Shown here piece by piece: positions 1 through 10,831 of a stretch of 64,000 nt of DNA. The translations under genes were made by a program, and so were the position numbers. Source of the stretch: Trema orientale (Eukaryota > Streptophyta > Magnoliopsida > Rosales > Cannabaceae); NCBI GenBank assembly GCA_002914845.1, contig JXTC01000184.1:413916-477915 (forward strand), given 5' to 3'. The notes under the pieces are model-generated. The model saw only the letters and a program-made list of their open reading frames with translations, did not search any database and was not told the origin of the DNA. Position 1 is the first letter of the stretch. The number at the start of each line of letters is the position of its first letter.

Positions 1-68
1 TATTAATGGCCATACTTCAGTTTTGCAATACAATTGTATTTGGTTCATATGTGACCCAAGTGGGAGAT
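1..68 (+). mobile_element. 3' end of copia-type LTR retrotransposon internal region, with polypurine tract
   Basis: The sequence runs into the window from the left and ends in a purine-rich stretch (AAGTGGGAGAT, about 58-68) directly before a TG. This is the usual polypurine tract plus LTR junction of plant Ty1/copia elements. The body of the element lies outside the window, so its coding capacity cannot be judged. Confidence 0.7.
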
Positions 69-554
69 TGTTAGGAATTTTATTTCCTATGTTGGGCCAC
101 ATATTTTATCAATTGTATTGGGCCATATTATTCTTAAGCAGACCCAATAAGTGATTTAATTAGGGCTGGGTCAGGATATCCAACCGGGTATGGATATCAA
201 TGTGGATACCCTATTAGTCACCCAGTTGGGTTTGATGGATACCCAACAAGGACTATTTAAAGAACCTATTAGGGTTATGGTTCCTGTAGCCAAAGAATAC
301 GTACGCTCAATTCTCTGTAACCCACCATCAGTTACAGATAATTCCATCTGAGTGACATTAGGCTTTTAGGCTACAGAAGATCAAACCCTCTAGCAATTAC
401 AGTCAATTACTATCGCTTCCGCCTTCGGTTCATCGTCCAGACTACGGTATTGATCATAGACTCAGGTATACTCAATGAATCCCTTCCTATCAATTTTACA
501 TGAATATTCTAGGGTTTGTATTAGGTTTTGCAATCCTATATATTCATGCCAACA
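69..554 (+). mobile_element. 3' LTR of a copia-type retrotransposon
   Basis: A 486-bp block opens with TGTTAGGAAT immediately after a polypurine tract and closes with GCCAACA, giving the canonical TG...CA ends. It holds a TATA-like stretch (GACTATTTAAAGAACC, about 249-264) where U3 would pass into R. The 5' partner LTR is outside the window, so the target-site duplication cannot be tested. The sequence that follows directly (from 556) is a decayed gag-like reading frame, so this copy may have landed inside an older element. Confidence 0.7.
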
Positions 555-555
555 T

Positions 556-750
556 CTAGTTGAAAAAGAAAATTTGCTTCAATTATTTAGAGAAAAATTG
601 TAGCAATTGAAAGAAATAGTACAACAACTCGCCATTGGAATCGTAAAATTTGATCATGTTTTAAGTCTTCGTAAGGCTGTTGGTGACAATAATGGAATCA
701 GATACAAAGAATCAACTCAAAAATTTGAAACATCTACTTTGTTTATTTAA
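556..750 (+). pseudogene. Decayed gag-like fragment of a copia-type element
   Basis: Reading in one frame from 556 gives 64 residues with a single internal stop (601-603) before TAA at 748-750. The first part is Leu/Glu/Lys-rich and coiled-coil-like. It is followed by FDHVLSLRKAVGDNNGIRY, which resembles the 'LD..LS.GK..GDK.GLGY' segment seen in plant copia gag-like proteins. The resemblance is recalled by eye, not from a search. There is no start codon and no flanking frame, so it is a dead fragment. It begins one base after the preceding LTR, which suggests nested insertion. Confidence 0.4.
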
Positions 751-2011
751 GCTATTGTCGTAGAACATGGTGAAACCTCATATAAGCTAAATAAGGTAAA
801 TAAGTTGGTTCCCATGTTGAAAAGTTCGGGGCATACAATCTTATTAATTTTTTCCATTTGTCTAATCTACCTTAGGAAAGAACTCATTATATATATTAGC
901 CAACCTATTTGCATAATATTCTTAGGGAGTGCTACATAAAACATCTTCCTAATGACTAATTATGGAAACTGTAGGCATTCACCAAGAAAACTTTCTTCAG
1001 CTCAATATTTTTTGAACCGTGAATTTTCTAAAATGATTTGCCAAATTTTCTAAATACAATTTAAAATCCTAAATTATTTAAATTTGTTCATATACATATA
1101 ATATTATTTAGTAGCACTTGCTATCCTATATGGCATGTTAATTAAAATAGCAATTGATATCATTTTAAAACAATTTGCGTAGGAATAGGAGTAAACCAAT
1201 GCTCTATTATAAATATGTGCTGCGGTTGCTAGACTGCAATAAGCTTTTAATTCGTTTGCAACTGCTTTCGAAAACTGGAAAGAGTTTTTGAGAAAAGTAG
1301 AAAAAACTGTCGAGATTTGGTAATTCTAGCAAACAGAATCAATTAGCGTTCATTCGTTGTTATACTTAGGAGATTTCAGAAAATGAGACCATATACTTTT
1401 GAATAGTCAAATTCTATGACACGGAAGATCCTTTGATTGAGAGCGAGTTAATAAATCAAATCCTGTACAAGAGAATGATCATTAAATAATTTTGGCTTTG
1501 TTTTATTATTACACTATGTACTCTTAATAATTTTAAAGGCTATTTTTCCTAATATATCATACTACTTTAGCTAGTATCCAAACTTTCTCTTCTTTAGAAT
1601 TCTTTTTGTATTTCCATCTTGACTATTCTTTTTGATACAAAATATGATCATTTAGATATGAGTACGTATCTTTTCGTATTCCATACTTAAGATACGGAAT
1701 AATTTCTTTGCATCATATGTAGAAGATTGAAGATTATTATTTTCTATTAGAATTTCTTCTACTAATGCAAGCAATTGAGGAAATGCCACATCGCCCAACC
1801 ATTTTTAGCTTTCAAATCAAAAGCCTAACTACAAAAGACAATTCCATAATTTTTGAATTAGGATAAACAGTGCTCTCAATATCTTCTAACTATTTTAAGA
1901 ATTCTTCTAGATGCTCAACAAAATGTACTTAGACATCATTAAATATATATATATATATATCAATAGAATGATCATCTCAAAAGTTGAAATGATCATCTTT
2001 AAATCACTATC
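751..2011. other. AT-rich intergenic sequence
   Basis: No convincing gene, RNA or bounded transposon was found. A short TA microsatellite lies at about 1946-1960. The stretch at 1780-1930, read on the minus strand, gives broken frames with a faint gag-like look, too weak to call. Confidence 0.5.
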
Positions 2012-2602
2012 GGCTCGTTTGGTACACAAAATTGGATTTGACTATTAAATAAAATTAGATTAGATTGGATTGAATAATGCTATTTAGTACTATACTGTAT
2101 TTGGTGCAATACAGGACTAAATCAAAGTAAATATAACAATTTTTTTTTAATATAGTTCTAATTACATTTATAAATAAATGAATAAATAAATATTTCCAAA
2201 AATAGCAAAGATAAATTTAAATAATGATTAAATAAAATAAAATGATTTTAATTTATTTATTAAAAATAGGTATATAAAAATAAAATATATTTTTTAGTTA
2301 AAAAATAAAAATTAGAATTTAATTAATATTTCTATATATTTATATTAATTAAAAAAATTACTAAAGAAAGAAAGGAAAAAAAAAAAAACAAACACGTGTG
2401 CTTGGTCTCATGACTAAATTAACGCAACATCCAGTTGGGCCAGACACATGTACTTGGTCTTGTGACTAAATTAACCTAACATCTAGTTGTGACTAAAAAG
2501 GGAGGGCCAGACTCCTTTGTCCAATTCCCCTTTGAGCCCAAATATGAGACTAGACAAAGGAGTTCAATCCAAGCGTTAGTCCAGCCCACCAAACAGGGTC
2601 TA
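2012..2602. mobile_element. Possible degenerate DNA transposon or MITE with 'GTTTGGT' termini
   Basis: The left end reads GGCTCGTTTGGTACAC and the right end, reverse-complemented, reads GACCCTGTTTGGTGGGC. Both are followed inside by TTGGATT-rich sequence. This is the pattern of plant PIF/Harbinger-type non-autonomous elements. No matching TWA target duplication is visible, so the element is old or the ends are misplaced. It contains an imperfect tandem pair (about 2392-2445 and 2446-2493) sharing CTTGGTCT, TGACTAAATTAAC and AACATC.AGTTG. Confidence 0.35.
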
Positions 2603-2788
2603 AATGATTTTGGACTATGTCATATCTATCTTTTAGGACTCATCTATCCGATACATGTACAAATGTCTTTTTATGTCGATAAGTATATATATATTTTTTG
2701 TATGTGGTTTCATGTCAGAGTCTATATCAAGTTCAATCACAAATTTCAAAAAAAAAAAAAAAATACTTAACTCCATCGATTCTTAATA

Positions 2789-2994
2789 TGTTAAAATATA
2801 AAAGGAACATGTTTCTCTATGTTTTGAGCAACATGTTTTTCGCCTTATTTTATTTTGAGAATATATGTGTCACAAATACTTTTTTATAAATATCTTGTAC
2901 ATATTTATTTTCACCATGAATGAAAAATATTAATATTCTCATATTCCAACCATTCATCATATGTTCTTCAAAATATTTTCCATATCTCTTGACA
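2789..2994 (+). repeat. 5' LTR of the TRIM-like element
   Basis: A 206-bp copy starting TGTTAAAATA and ending TTGACA. It shares long blocks (for example AATATTAATATTCTCATATT and TATCTTGTACATATTTATTT) with the downstream copy. Confidence 0.88.
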
Positions 2995-3007
2995 TGGTAC
3001 CAGAGCC
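2995..3007 (+). other. Primer-binding site (initiator Met-tRNA type)
   Basis: TGGTACCAGAGCC directly follows the 5' LTR. It differs at one base from the usual copia PBS TGGTATCAGAGC, which pairs with the 3' end of initiator tRNA-Met. Confidence 0.8.
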
Positions 3008-3705
3008 AATTTTTTACTTTTGGTCAGAATAAAAAAAAAAATAAAAATCACTGAACTGCATCAGTCACCATCTTGTATCAAAATCTATCTATCCTAAAAT
3101 CACCAAAACTAAATCCAAAATTTCTTATTAAAAAAAAAAATCAAATACCTAACCTTATATCTGAAAAAGAAAATAAAATCATTTTTTGACCCAAAAAAAA
3201 AGTCTTTGAATTCCATCAAGCCCAAATCAAAACTCAACATACAAAGAAATTTTCCAACTTACCACCGCAGCTCTTCTGCACCAATGACAAAGCTCATACC
3301 CGAAGCTGCAGAGCATCGTCACCCGCACTGAAGCCCCCTAATAAAGCCGCTGCTCGTCCACGCCACCGTGGTAGTTGATCCATTTGCTCTAGCCACCAGT
3401 GCCACTGTTGCTGCAGGTCGCACCAGTTTCATTCACCATCACTGCTCATCGAAGCTGCGATTTTTCGCCGCGCCTAGCATGCCGCTAGTCACTGTCGCTC
3501 AATCGTGCAAAGATCCGCCTCATGACCACCGCCTCCATCGCTGGACTTCGAGCACATCTCCTTCGCCGAGTCTATCCTTTGCTTTGTTGCACCAGTCTGC
3601 GCCGTGCACTAGTCACCGAGCTTGCGTACCCAGCCTCCACGGCCACTTGTTGCTGAGATTCTTCAGTAAACCTATTCTTCATAAACATATATATATATAT
3701 ATATG

Positions 3706-3925
3706 ATTGCTAATCCAGTAGGTATTTTTTTTTTATCTATGTATAAATATTTTTTTTTTAACTATTAGATCATCATGGTTATAATAATATGTATGAAAAG
3801 ATGTAGTATTATTTTTCTATTTTATTTTTAATATAAAAAAATATGCATAATAAATTTTAATTGGCCGAAATAATATCTATATATAGTAAAAAAAAGAAAA
3901 AAAAAAACCTATTGAATTGGTGCCC
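3706..3925 (+). mobile_element. TA-microsatellite-associated MITE, copy A
   Basis: This degenerate copy of a family seen six times in the window starts near TGCTAATCCAGTAGGTAT and ends ATTGAATTGGTGCCC. Both ends abut TA repeats (a TA tract before 3705 and TATATATAT after 3925). It sits inside the TRIM-like LTR element, so it inserted later. Confidence 0.7.
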
Positions 3926-4743
3926 TATATATATATCCTTTTTGTTTAAGACATTTAGTTATATATATAGTTATTAGAATACATATATATTCGAAAAAAA
4001 GGAGAGGATATTTTTTTTAAAAACAAAATCCAAAAAAATATCAAAAATCAAAAAAAAAAAATGATGAGTTAAAAAAAAAGGGACTGAATGTTGCATTACT
4101 AGTTGTTGGACTTCTTTGAAATCCTGTGAAGTCCAATTCACATTTCGTATGCATTTTTTGGGCCCAATAGTTCTTTGGGCTAAAATCAGTTTGAGCCACA
4201 GCTAATTTATTTGAAACATCAAGTATTTGCATCAACGTATATATTATTTCATTGCTTTTGTTTCACTGTTTACAAAAAAAATTGTTGATGGATAAAAAAA
4301 AAAATCAGAACGGTAGGATCGAAGCTATGAAGAATTCCAAGGAAGCCTCCGCATCAGTGGTAACTGCAAATAATGATGTCGTTGAAATGAAGACATAAGA
4401 TTTAAAAAAGAAATATAAAAGCGTCTCAGCATTGATAACAACTGTAGATGATTTTTTGTGGTATTGAATCAAATTGAAACCTATGTTGTGAAGCTCATGA
4501 TGGTGTGAGCCTGTCATGTAAAGATTTTGAAATTAAAGCCTATGCCGTAAAGCTTATGATATTGTAAACCTGTCAGATGAAGCTTCTAAAATTTATTGTG
4601 GTGCCATGAAACTAATGTGAGTTTGAGCCTAGCATGTGAAATTCTAGAAATCAATCTACTGTGAATCTCATATGAACTTGAGTCTAGCGTGAGAGATTTC
4701 CAAAGATGTTCTAAAACTCATGTGTAAGTTGGTATATACCAAC

Positions 4744-4754
4744 TTGAGGGGGAG
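4744..4754 (+). other. Polypurine tract of the TRIM-like element
   Basis: TTGAGGGGGAG abuts the 3' LTR, where plus-strand synthesis is primed in LTR elements. Confidence 0.75.
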
Positions 4755-4964
4755 TATCAAAATGTAAAAAGAACATATTTTTCCATGTTTTGAGGAACAT
4801 ATTTTCCTCCTTATTTTGAGAACATGTTTGTAGGATATTTATCACAAACATTCCTATAAATATCTTGTACATATTTATTTACACTATGAATGAAAAATAT
4901 TAATATTCTCATATTCCAACTATTCATCATAAGCTCTTCAATATACTTTCCTTATCCCTTAACA
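4755..4964 (+). repeat. 3' LTR of the TRIM-like element
   Basis: A 210-bp copy ending TTAACA, followed by the TAATA target duplication. It is diverged from the 5' LTR by substitutions and small indels spread along its length. Confidence 0.88.
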
Positions 4965-4969
4965 TAATA

Positions 4970-6705
4970 CTCTTTTGATAATCTATGTATCATTTGTCAT
5001 CCACTTCTATCCATTAGTTCCTAATTTTCTTTAAAAGGAAAAGAAATGGACAAAGTCTCCTTTATATATGGACTAAGCATTCTTGCAAATGACACCGAAA
5101 CGATCAATATAAACAAGAAAGAACTAACATAAGTAACCCATTCATATATCATTCCACACTTCACGATATGTGGCAATATATATATCCTAGTAATTCTCTA
5201 AAGCTAGTACTACTATCATATTCAAAATCAAGAGTTAAAAACAAATATATCACAATATTCACTAGTATTATTTTGAGACAAAATGTCTAGTACTCTTTTA
5301 TAACACGAATTTTTTGGTGCCAAATTTTGACTTTTCCATAACATTTTGGAAAGAGAAATAAAGTGGCTTCTAAAATTACTCTTGGAGTTTCTTTTCTCAA
5401 ATTTTTTTTTAGACCTGGAAAATTGAAATCCCCAAATGATTACTATCTAATTTATTGACTATTTTGAATATGGTATAAATGTTGAACACATCGAAATGAA
5501 GAAAAAGGATAAAAAATGATAATAATTTTTGCCTAAGACGGCTAGTTGGCCGTCGGAACTCTCGCTCGCATTCTCATGTTCTCTGATTAATTTGGGGGTT
5601 TGGGGAAGAAGACTTGGGCCCCAGGTCGTTTTATAACTAGCCATGTTGCTTCTGAACAAAGTGACGTGGTTGGTTAAACCTTTTGCATTTCACGTTGTTT
5701 GTCATCTATAGCTACGTGAATCACATTGCCCTTTCTTAAGGCGACATAATTGGCTAAATAGTATGTATACTATCATGTTGCTTTTTAGCAACGTAACGTA
5801 CGTGCCATAAAGCGACATGGTATTAGTGACGTATACTGTATAATTTGTAGTTGTCCTAGCTTGTGGCCCTTCCATAAAACAACTTGATCATCTTTTTGGA
5901 AAATTAGTTACTTTATTAAGAAAACCGAAAGGCAAAAATTAAAATCGTCAAAGAAAAGTGGATAGCAAATTAACCCTAAAGATATACTTGATATGGATAT
6001 GCTTTTAGCCTTCTACAAATTAAAGATGAAATCCAAATTCATATATAGTAATTATCAGTGATTAGTTAATGAATATTAAATCAAATCAATAAGATTCCTC
6101 ATTCCCCATATTACATACCGGGCCAGAGATTAGTAGATGCCAAAGCGCATAGCTAACAGAAAGCCAATTCTTTTTTACTTTAACTTGCGTCAAACCACTT
6201 TATATTTTGCAGCCCAAAAAGTGAAACAAGAAAAAGCAATTAAATTCACATATCGTTGTAAGTTGATAAAATTGAGCAATTATAGAAGCATAAAAGATGG
6301 ATAAGGTGAAAGATTCCATCAAGACCCTACGCTTTCCCGGCAGCTAGCCATGCTATGTATTGATACTTTTATCAATATCTTTGATAGGTTATTGCCTATA
6401 TATTGTCCCATGTATACGTTACATGCATGCTGCCATAGTAGCAGCTTATAATATCTTCTTTAACAATTTTTTTTTATCAGCACTGGCGACACAGGAATTG
6501 ACCACTTAGTCCTAACATATGCATAAATTAACCCTTCCCGATCATGCACGTTAAAAGGAGTTGGATCCTAAGAGAGATATAGCTCTTTCGGTTTTTCCTA
6601 GTAGTTTTACATTAATAATGATCATTCGAGCTAACTCAGCTCATTAATTACCTGGGCATTGACCAGATTCACCATATAGACCAGAATCGTAGTAAATATG
6701 AATTC
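4970..6705. other. AT-rich intergenic sequence
   Basis: Apart from the CACTA-like remnant at 5636-5842, no gene, RNA or bounded element was recognised. Open frames here are short and of low complexity. Confidence 0.5.
5636..5842. mobile_element. Remnant resembling CACTA subterminal repeats
   Basis: Several inverted and direct versions of GTGACGTGG, GCGACAT and CACGTTG occur here. They are the motifs that crowd the ends of the intact CACTA element at 40800-41784. No terminal CACTA/TAGTG ends or 3-bp duplication could be matched, so this is a broken relative at best. Confidence 0.4.
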
Positions 6706-6708
6706 TTA

Positions 6709-6853
6709 GAGTATGTTTAGTAGGAGAGAGAAATAAGAAAAAGAAGAGGGGTAGGGGGATTAATAAATGGTGTTGGGGTAAAGAATAGACCTGTCATTCT
6801 TCTCTCATCTCTTTTCTCTAGATAATGTACCTTTCTTCCTACCAAACATAGCC
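6709..6853. mobile_element. Tourist-like (PIF/Harbinger) MITE, 145 bp
   Basis: The left end GAGTATGTTTAGTAGG and the reverse-complemented right end GGCTATGTTTGGTAGG form terminal inverted repeats. The element is flanked by TTA on both sides (6706-6708 and 6854-6856), the 3-bp TWA duplication of this superfamily. A single related end (GGCTATGTTTGGTAG) is seen at 44936. Confidence 0.8.
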
Positions 6854-7176
6854 TTAGTGTATAGTTTTACATCAAAGCCAAGTACTCCTCTCAATTGGCT
6901 TAACCTATTGCAGACAAACTATCGATTGGAATCGTTGTAATTTTCTACTCTTTCCATTATGTGAGCCAAACAATTACTTGCTGATTAAGAGGAAGCACGC
7001 TACATCATGATAAGAAGCTGATGAGAGAAATACAACTTAATTAGAAAAGTAATGAATTTAAAAACATTCTCTACCGATTACGAAAGCATCAGCATAGTCT
7101 CTTGGTTGCATTATTCAATAAAGTGAACCAAATAATTAAATCTTGAGCTAAAAATTAATTAGTTATATATTATCCC

Positions 7177-9364
7177 TGTAAAAATCTGGATTTTTGGAGG
7201 GTAAATTAGAAATTTTACCAATTTTCGGATTAACTAATGGAGGGACTAATTTGCAAAAATTTTAAGAAGCGGGGACTAAATTACAATATTTTGAGGGACT
7301 AAAGTCAGAGGATTTTGAAAAATGAGGGACTATTGTGAATTTTTTTGAAAATTGCACAGTTCACATTAAAGGGCCACGTGACCTTATTTCTCTCTCTCTC
7401 TCTCTCTCCTCTCTCCCTCCTGTCGTCTCTTTCTCGCTCACTCTCAGCCGAAGGATCGAGGACCAAGGGAGCCGAAGCCACCGTCGGACCTCGTCGCACC
7501 CCGCCATCGACCGGCGAGGACTCCCTGCGCCGCTAGCTACTAGCACCATCGGTCCCGCGAGGCCGCCGAAAAGTGCAGTCACCGAAAATGCCATTTTTGG
7601 CCGTGGCATGTCTTGAATTTCCAGTGTCGTTTCGGGCTGTTTCAGCTCACGTTCTTGGGCTCGTTGGATTCGTCTCGTCGAGAGGAAGCTCCAGGTATAT
7701 ATATCGTGACTCTATTTTGCCCGGTTTGAAAGTTGCCTTTTTTGAGTATTTTGAGCTTAAGTTTGATTTTTTGATTCGACCATTGAATTGTGTTTTTGAT
7801 ATTATTTTTGGAATGTACTCAGAAAATGGAGAAAATTAATATATATATTGACTATGTTTAGTGACCGATACGAAAAACGAAATCAGACAGCTAAAATTTA
7901 CCTCGTTTTGTGTGCAACCGGTCCAGTTTCGGCTAGGACCCGAATTGGACGAATTATATGTCTAACCTAACTATTTTGGGTGCTAAAAATACAGTAAAGA
8001 CATCCGTCTGTGGATTTGAAACTCCGTTGAGAAGCTAATTTTTTGTAAAAAAACTATTAAGGGCTTGGAATTGGTTCCCGACCATCTGAGCGATCGTCCA
8101 ACGACATCTTAAGGATCCAATAATATGGTATCGCTATTCTAGTGAGGTAGGAATTCGGTTATCTCTGCTTTATATCGTTTTTGAATAAAACTTATTTTCT
8201 GCAACATATGATGACAAATATGATTTCTGAACTATTTGAATATCTGTGATGGAAATTTGATTGTATGATATATATATAGTATTGCTCTGAGAATTTTCTG
8301 AGTGGAGGTTATTTTTGGGTATATCAAAAATAGGGCCATTATGCCGCCCGTTTTTCTATAAAACCTAATATACTTATTTTATTAAAAAGCCAGAGCACGA
8401 TAGTTTTTACACTTTAGTTCTATATTGCACGTGTAATAGGATCATACGTGAGCACCGTGTTAGCATCGTAGGTTTACAGTGTAGCGTTGCGTGCCCCATC
8501 ATCAGTGTAGAATCCGTAAACCCACACAGAGTTTGTTTCTTCTGATTATCTCCCCATTTGGCAGGCGTAGGCAATTCGGTTACCCCTCCAAATTTGGTAG
8601 GCGATACATGGGTGTCCCCTCTGGGTATGGGCTTAAGTGTCAGGTAGGCTGTTAGATACACTTAGTATCATCATCTTGGGTTTCTACAGATGAGAGGATG
8701 AGAGCTCATGGATATGGGTTGATTTGTGTCACGTGCATATGAATTGAATAGTTTTGATTATACTGCTTTTTATATATATATGGATTGCCGGTTTGGATTA
8801 TACATACATATACATATATTTTGGATTTAAACTAACTATGTAGGAATTTTCCATCACTAAAATATTTTCCTTCAAGGTAATTTTTTCCTACTAGGCTTCA
8901 TGCTCACCTCCTACCTTCCTTCCTCAAATAGTGTTCAGTGCGACCTTGGTGATCAAGAGGATTAAGAGGCCGTCTGTGATTGTAGTTCGTCATCTTGGTA
9001 ATGCTAGAAGCTTGTTATTATGGTGTTTGGATTGTTTAGATTTTGTATTAGCATTGAACCAAGATTACTACTTTCTATTATATCTGTGAACTTATGTATG
9101 CCATTCTGGTAATTGATATTTGTTGTGGATGATGATGATGTTTGAACTCTATTTTGAACTACATTTTTAAATTACTATTCGATCTATGTTTAATGGTGTC
9201 TACGAACTGTAGGAGAAATTCATGGGATGAAATTCTTAATATTTTATTTAAATAGACTGTTTTATAAAACTAAAACTTCTAAGACCTTTTTTAAATAAAT
9301 TAAAGAATTTTTTACTTTAGTGAAATTTTCCTTCTGCTACCGGCCCGGATTTTGGACCGTAACA
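7177..9364 (+). mobile_element. Solo LTR, 2.19 kb, with perfect 5-bp TSD (probably Gypsy type)
   Basis: The unit opens TGTAAAAATC and closes GACCGTAACA. ATCCC precedes it (7172-7176) and ATCCC follows it (9365-9369). No second LTR, primer-binding site or gag-pol frame lies between the ends, so it is best read as a solo LTR left by recombination between the two LTRs. Inside are a (CT)n tract (about 7388-7415) and a GC-rich, CpG-containing block (about 7430-7710) that ends in a splice-donor-like AG|GTATAT (7693). This is the layout of an LTR promoter and leader. Short overlapping open frames around 7305-7840 all belong to this LTR. Orientation is inferred from the leader layout. The large size fits long-LTR plant Gypsy lineages, but the lineage cannot be named. 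Confidence 0.85.
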
Positions 9365-10054
9365 ATCCCTCCAAGTTTCAATTAGTAAACTAAAGATAAC
9401 GAAAAAAATGGATATTTCGTTTTTCAACTCCATACATGTACGAAATGGAGTAATTGGCATTTCATTAAGAAAAAAAAAGGAGTAATTGGAAACCGTACGT
9501 ACCCTATATTAGCTAGATTGTTCACCTACGTTTTGGTTTCGTATAGTTTTTGGGGATTTTTCTGCAACAAATTGCGCAGTTGTCTTGGTACCAAAACTAT
9601 TATACGCTCGAACGGCTTGCCTAGCTAGAATTTGAAAAACCGAACTAGATTACCAATGAATATTTATATAACCGCTAATTAGAACTTCATAGGCTTGTTA
9701 ATTATGTACTACGGTGGATTTTAGAGTCCCAAAAGCTCGAATTGGTTTTGCTAAAAGACTAGCGTCTTCTTCTTCTTTTTTTTTTTTTTTTTTTTTTAAA
9801 AAAGAAAGAAATAGATAGAGAATGGCTAGACTTTTGATTTTTATATCATGTCTATTTATATATATGATATTCACTTTATCCGCTTTTCACTACCTCTCTC
9901 GAGCCATATATATGTATGAGATCATTATATCAAAAACTTTTGTCCTGTCACTAAAGCTGGTGCTATATGACGTTGTACATGTCCCAATTATATAGATAAA
10001 TAAGTGGCAAACGTGGAATAGGTCAGAGAGTCGTGCAAAACAATTCACAACATA
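9365..10054. other. AT-rich intergenic sequence with poly-T tract
   Basis: It contains a pyrimidine/poly-T run (about 9768-9797) and nothing else recognisable. Confidence 0.5.
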
Positions 10055-10237
10055 GAGTAATGTTATGGGGCACCAGTGGTGCCCAGCACCACAGTGATGT
10101 GTCAGTCTGTCACTGGCTAATCATAATTATAATTTAAGTGGGGCCTATGTGGATCCAGTTTATTAATTAAATCATCCAGTGACAAACAGACATGTCACTG
10201 TGGTGCTGGGTACCACTAGTGCCCCATAGCATTGCTC
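10055..10237. mobile_element. Foldback MITE, about 183 bp
   Basis: The left arm starts GAGTAATGTTATGGGGCACC and the reverse-complemented right arm starts GAGCAATGCTATGGGGCACT. Pairing continues for about 60 bp through CCCAGCACCACAGTGA and TGTCACTGG. The AT-rich loop is short. No clear target duplication was found, so superfamily assignment is left open (Mutator- or hAT-like ends are both possible). It lies about 0.6 kb beyond the 3' end of the iron-transporter gene. Confidence 0.7.
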
Positions 10238-10831
10238 CAATATATATCATGTTGGCCTATTTCATACGTCCAATCAAGTACAAGCGCATGTACGCATGAC
10301 CATTGAGAATGATCTCTCTCTTTCTTTGTTTCTTTCTTCTTTTTCTTTTCTTTTTTTTTTTTCCTTCTTTTTATCTTAAACTAGACCCAAACGCATATGA
10401 AAAGAAGAAATGTCTACAATATCTATTCTAATAAATCAATACTACTTTTCATTATTGTAATATAATTGGATACATGAAAGATACATATTACAAAAAGTAA
10501 AACTAAATGCCCAACTCTACAAGACAACCTCCTAGCTAGAAATATTATCATTCTAGGATGAAAAAGGAAAAAAAAAGTGAAGACGAAGAAAAAAAAAAAA
10601 CGAATTTCAGAAATTATTGAAATAGTAACATTGGTGAAAGAGAGAAACAATGAGCGTTAAAAGGTTGGACCAGTGCCTCATATATGCAAGTTCTCAACTA
10701 ACTACGAAAATATTTGAATGTGTCATGTGACACATGGCAAGCTGTAATTAGTTGAAAAACTACATATGATGATCGCTGCTAATGATATTTAGTACTTTTT
10801 TTCCCCCCTAAAAGAGCTCGAAAACGATATT

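Larger units (their letters stand above)
2789..4964 (+). mobile_element. Complete non-coding LTR retrotransposon (TRIM-like, copia-type PBS)
   Basis: Two related repeats (2789-2994 and 4755-4964) flank 1.76 kb. The first ends ...TTGACA and is followed by TGGTACCAGAGCC (2995-3007), close to the initiator-Met tRNA primer-binding site TGGTATCAGAGC of plant copia elements. The second is preceded by the purine tract TTGAGGGGGAG (4744-4754). The 5 bp before and after the whole unit are both TAATA (2784-2788, 4965-4969). The LTRs differ at many positions and the 3' LTR has lost the initial TG (TATC), so the insertion is old. No gag or pol frame is present. A TA-associated MITE (3706-3925) is nested inside, and a GC-richer stretch (about 3260-3660) may be captured host sequence. 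Confidence 0.88.

Noticed and set aside
3368-3706. 112-codon frame in the TRIM-like element
   Set aside because: No homology recognised, contains His/Cys-rich low-complexity sequence and runs into the nested MITE's TA tract; treated as possible captured sequence, not a gene.
5260-5851. A second complete CACTA element, from CACTAGTATT (5260) to GTAGTTG (5851)
   Set aside because: The ends match the CACTA consensus poorly and there is no 3-bp duplication; kept only as a remnant at 5636-5842.
7305-7839. Five overlapping frames of 63-93 codons on both strands
   Set aside because: All lie within the GC-rich leader of the 2.2-kb solo LTR; none resembles a known protein.
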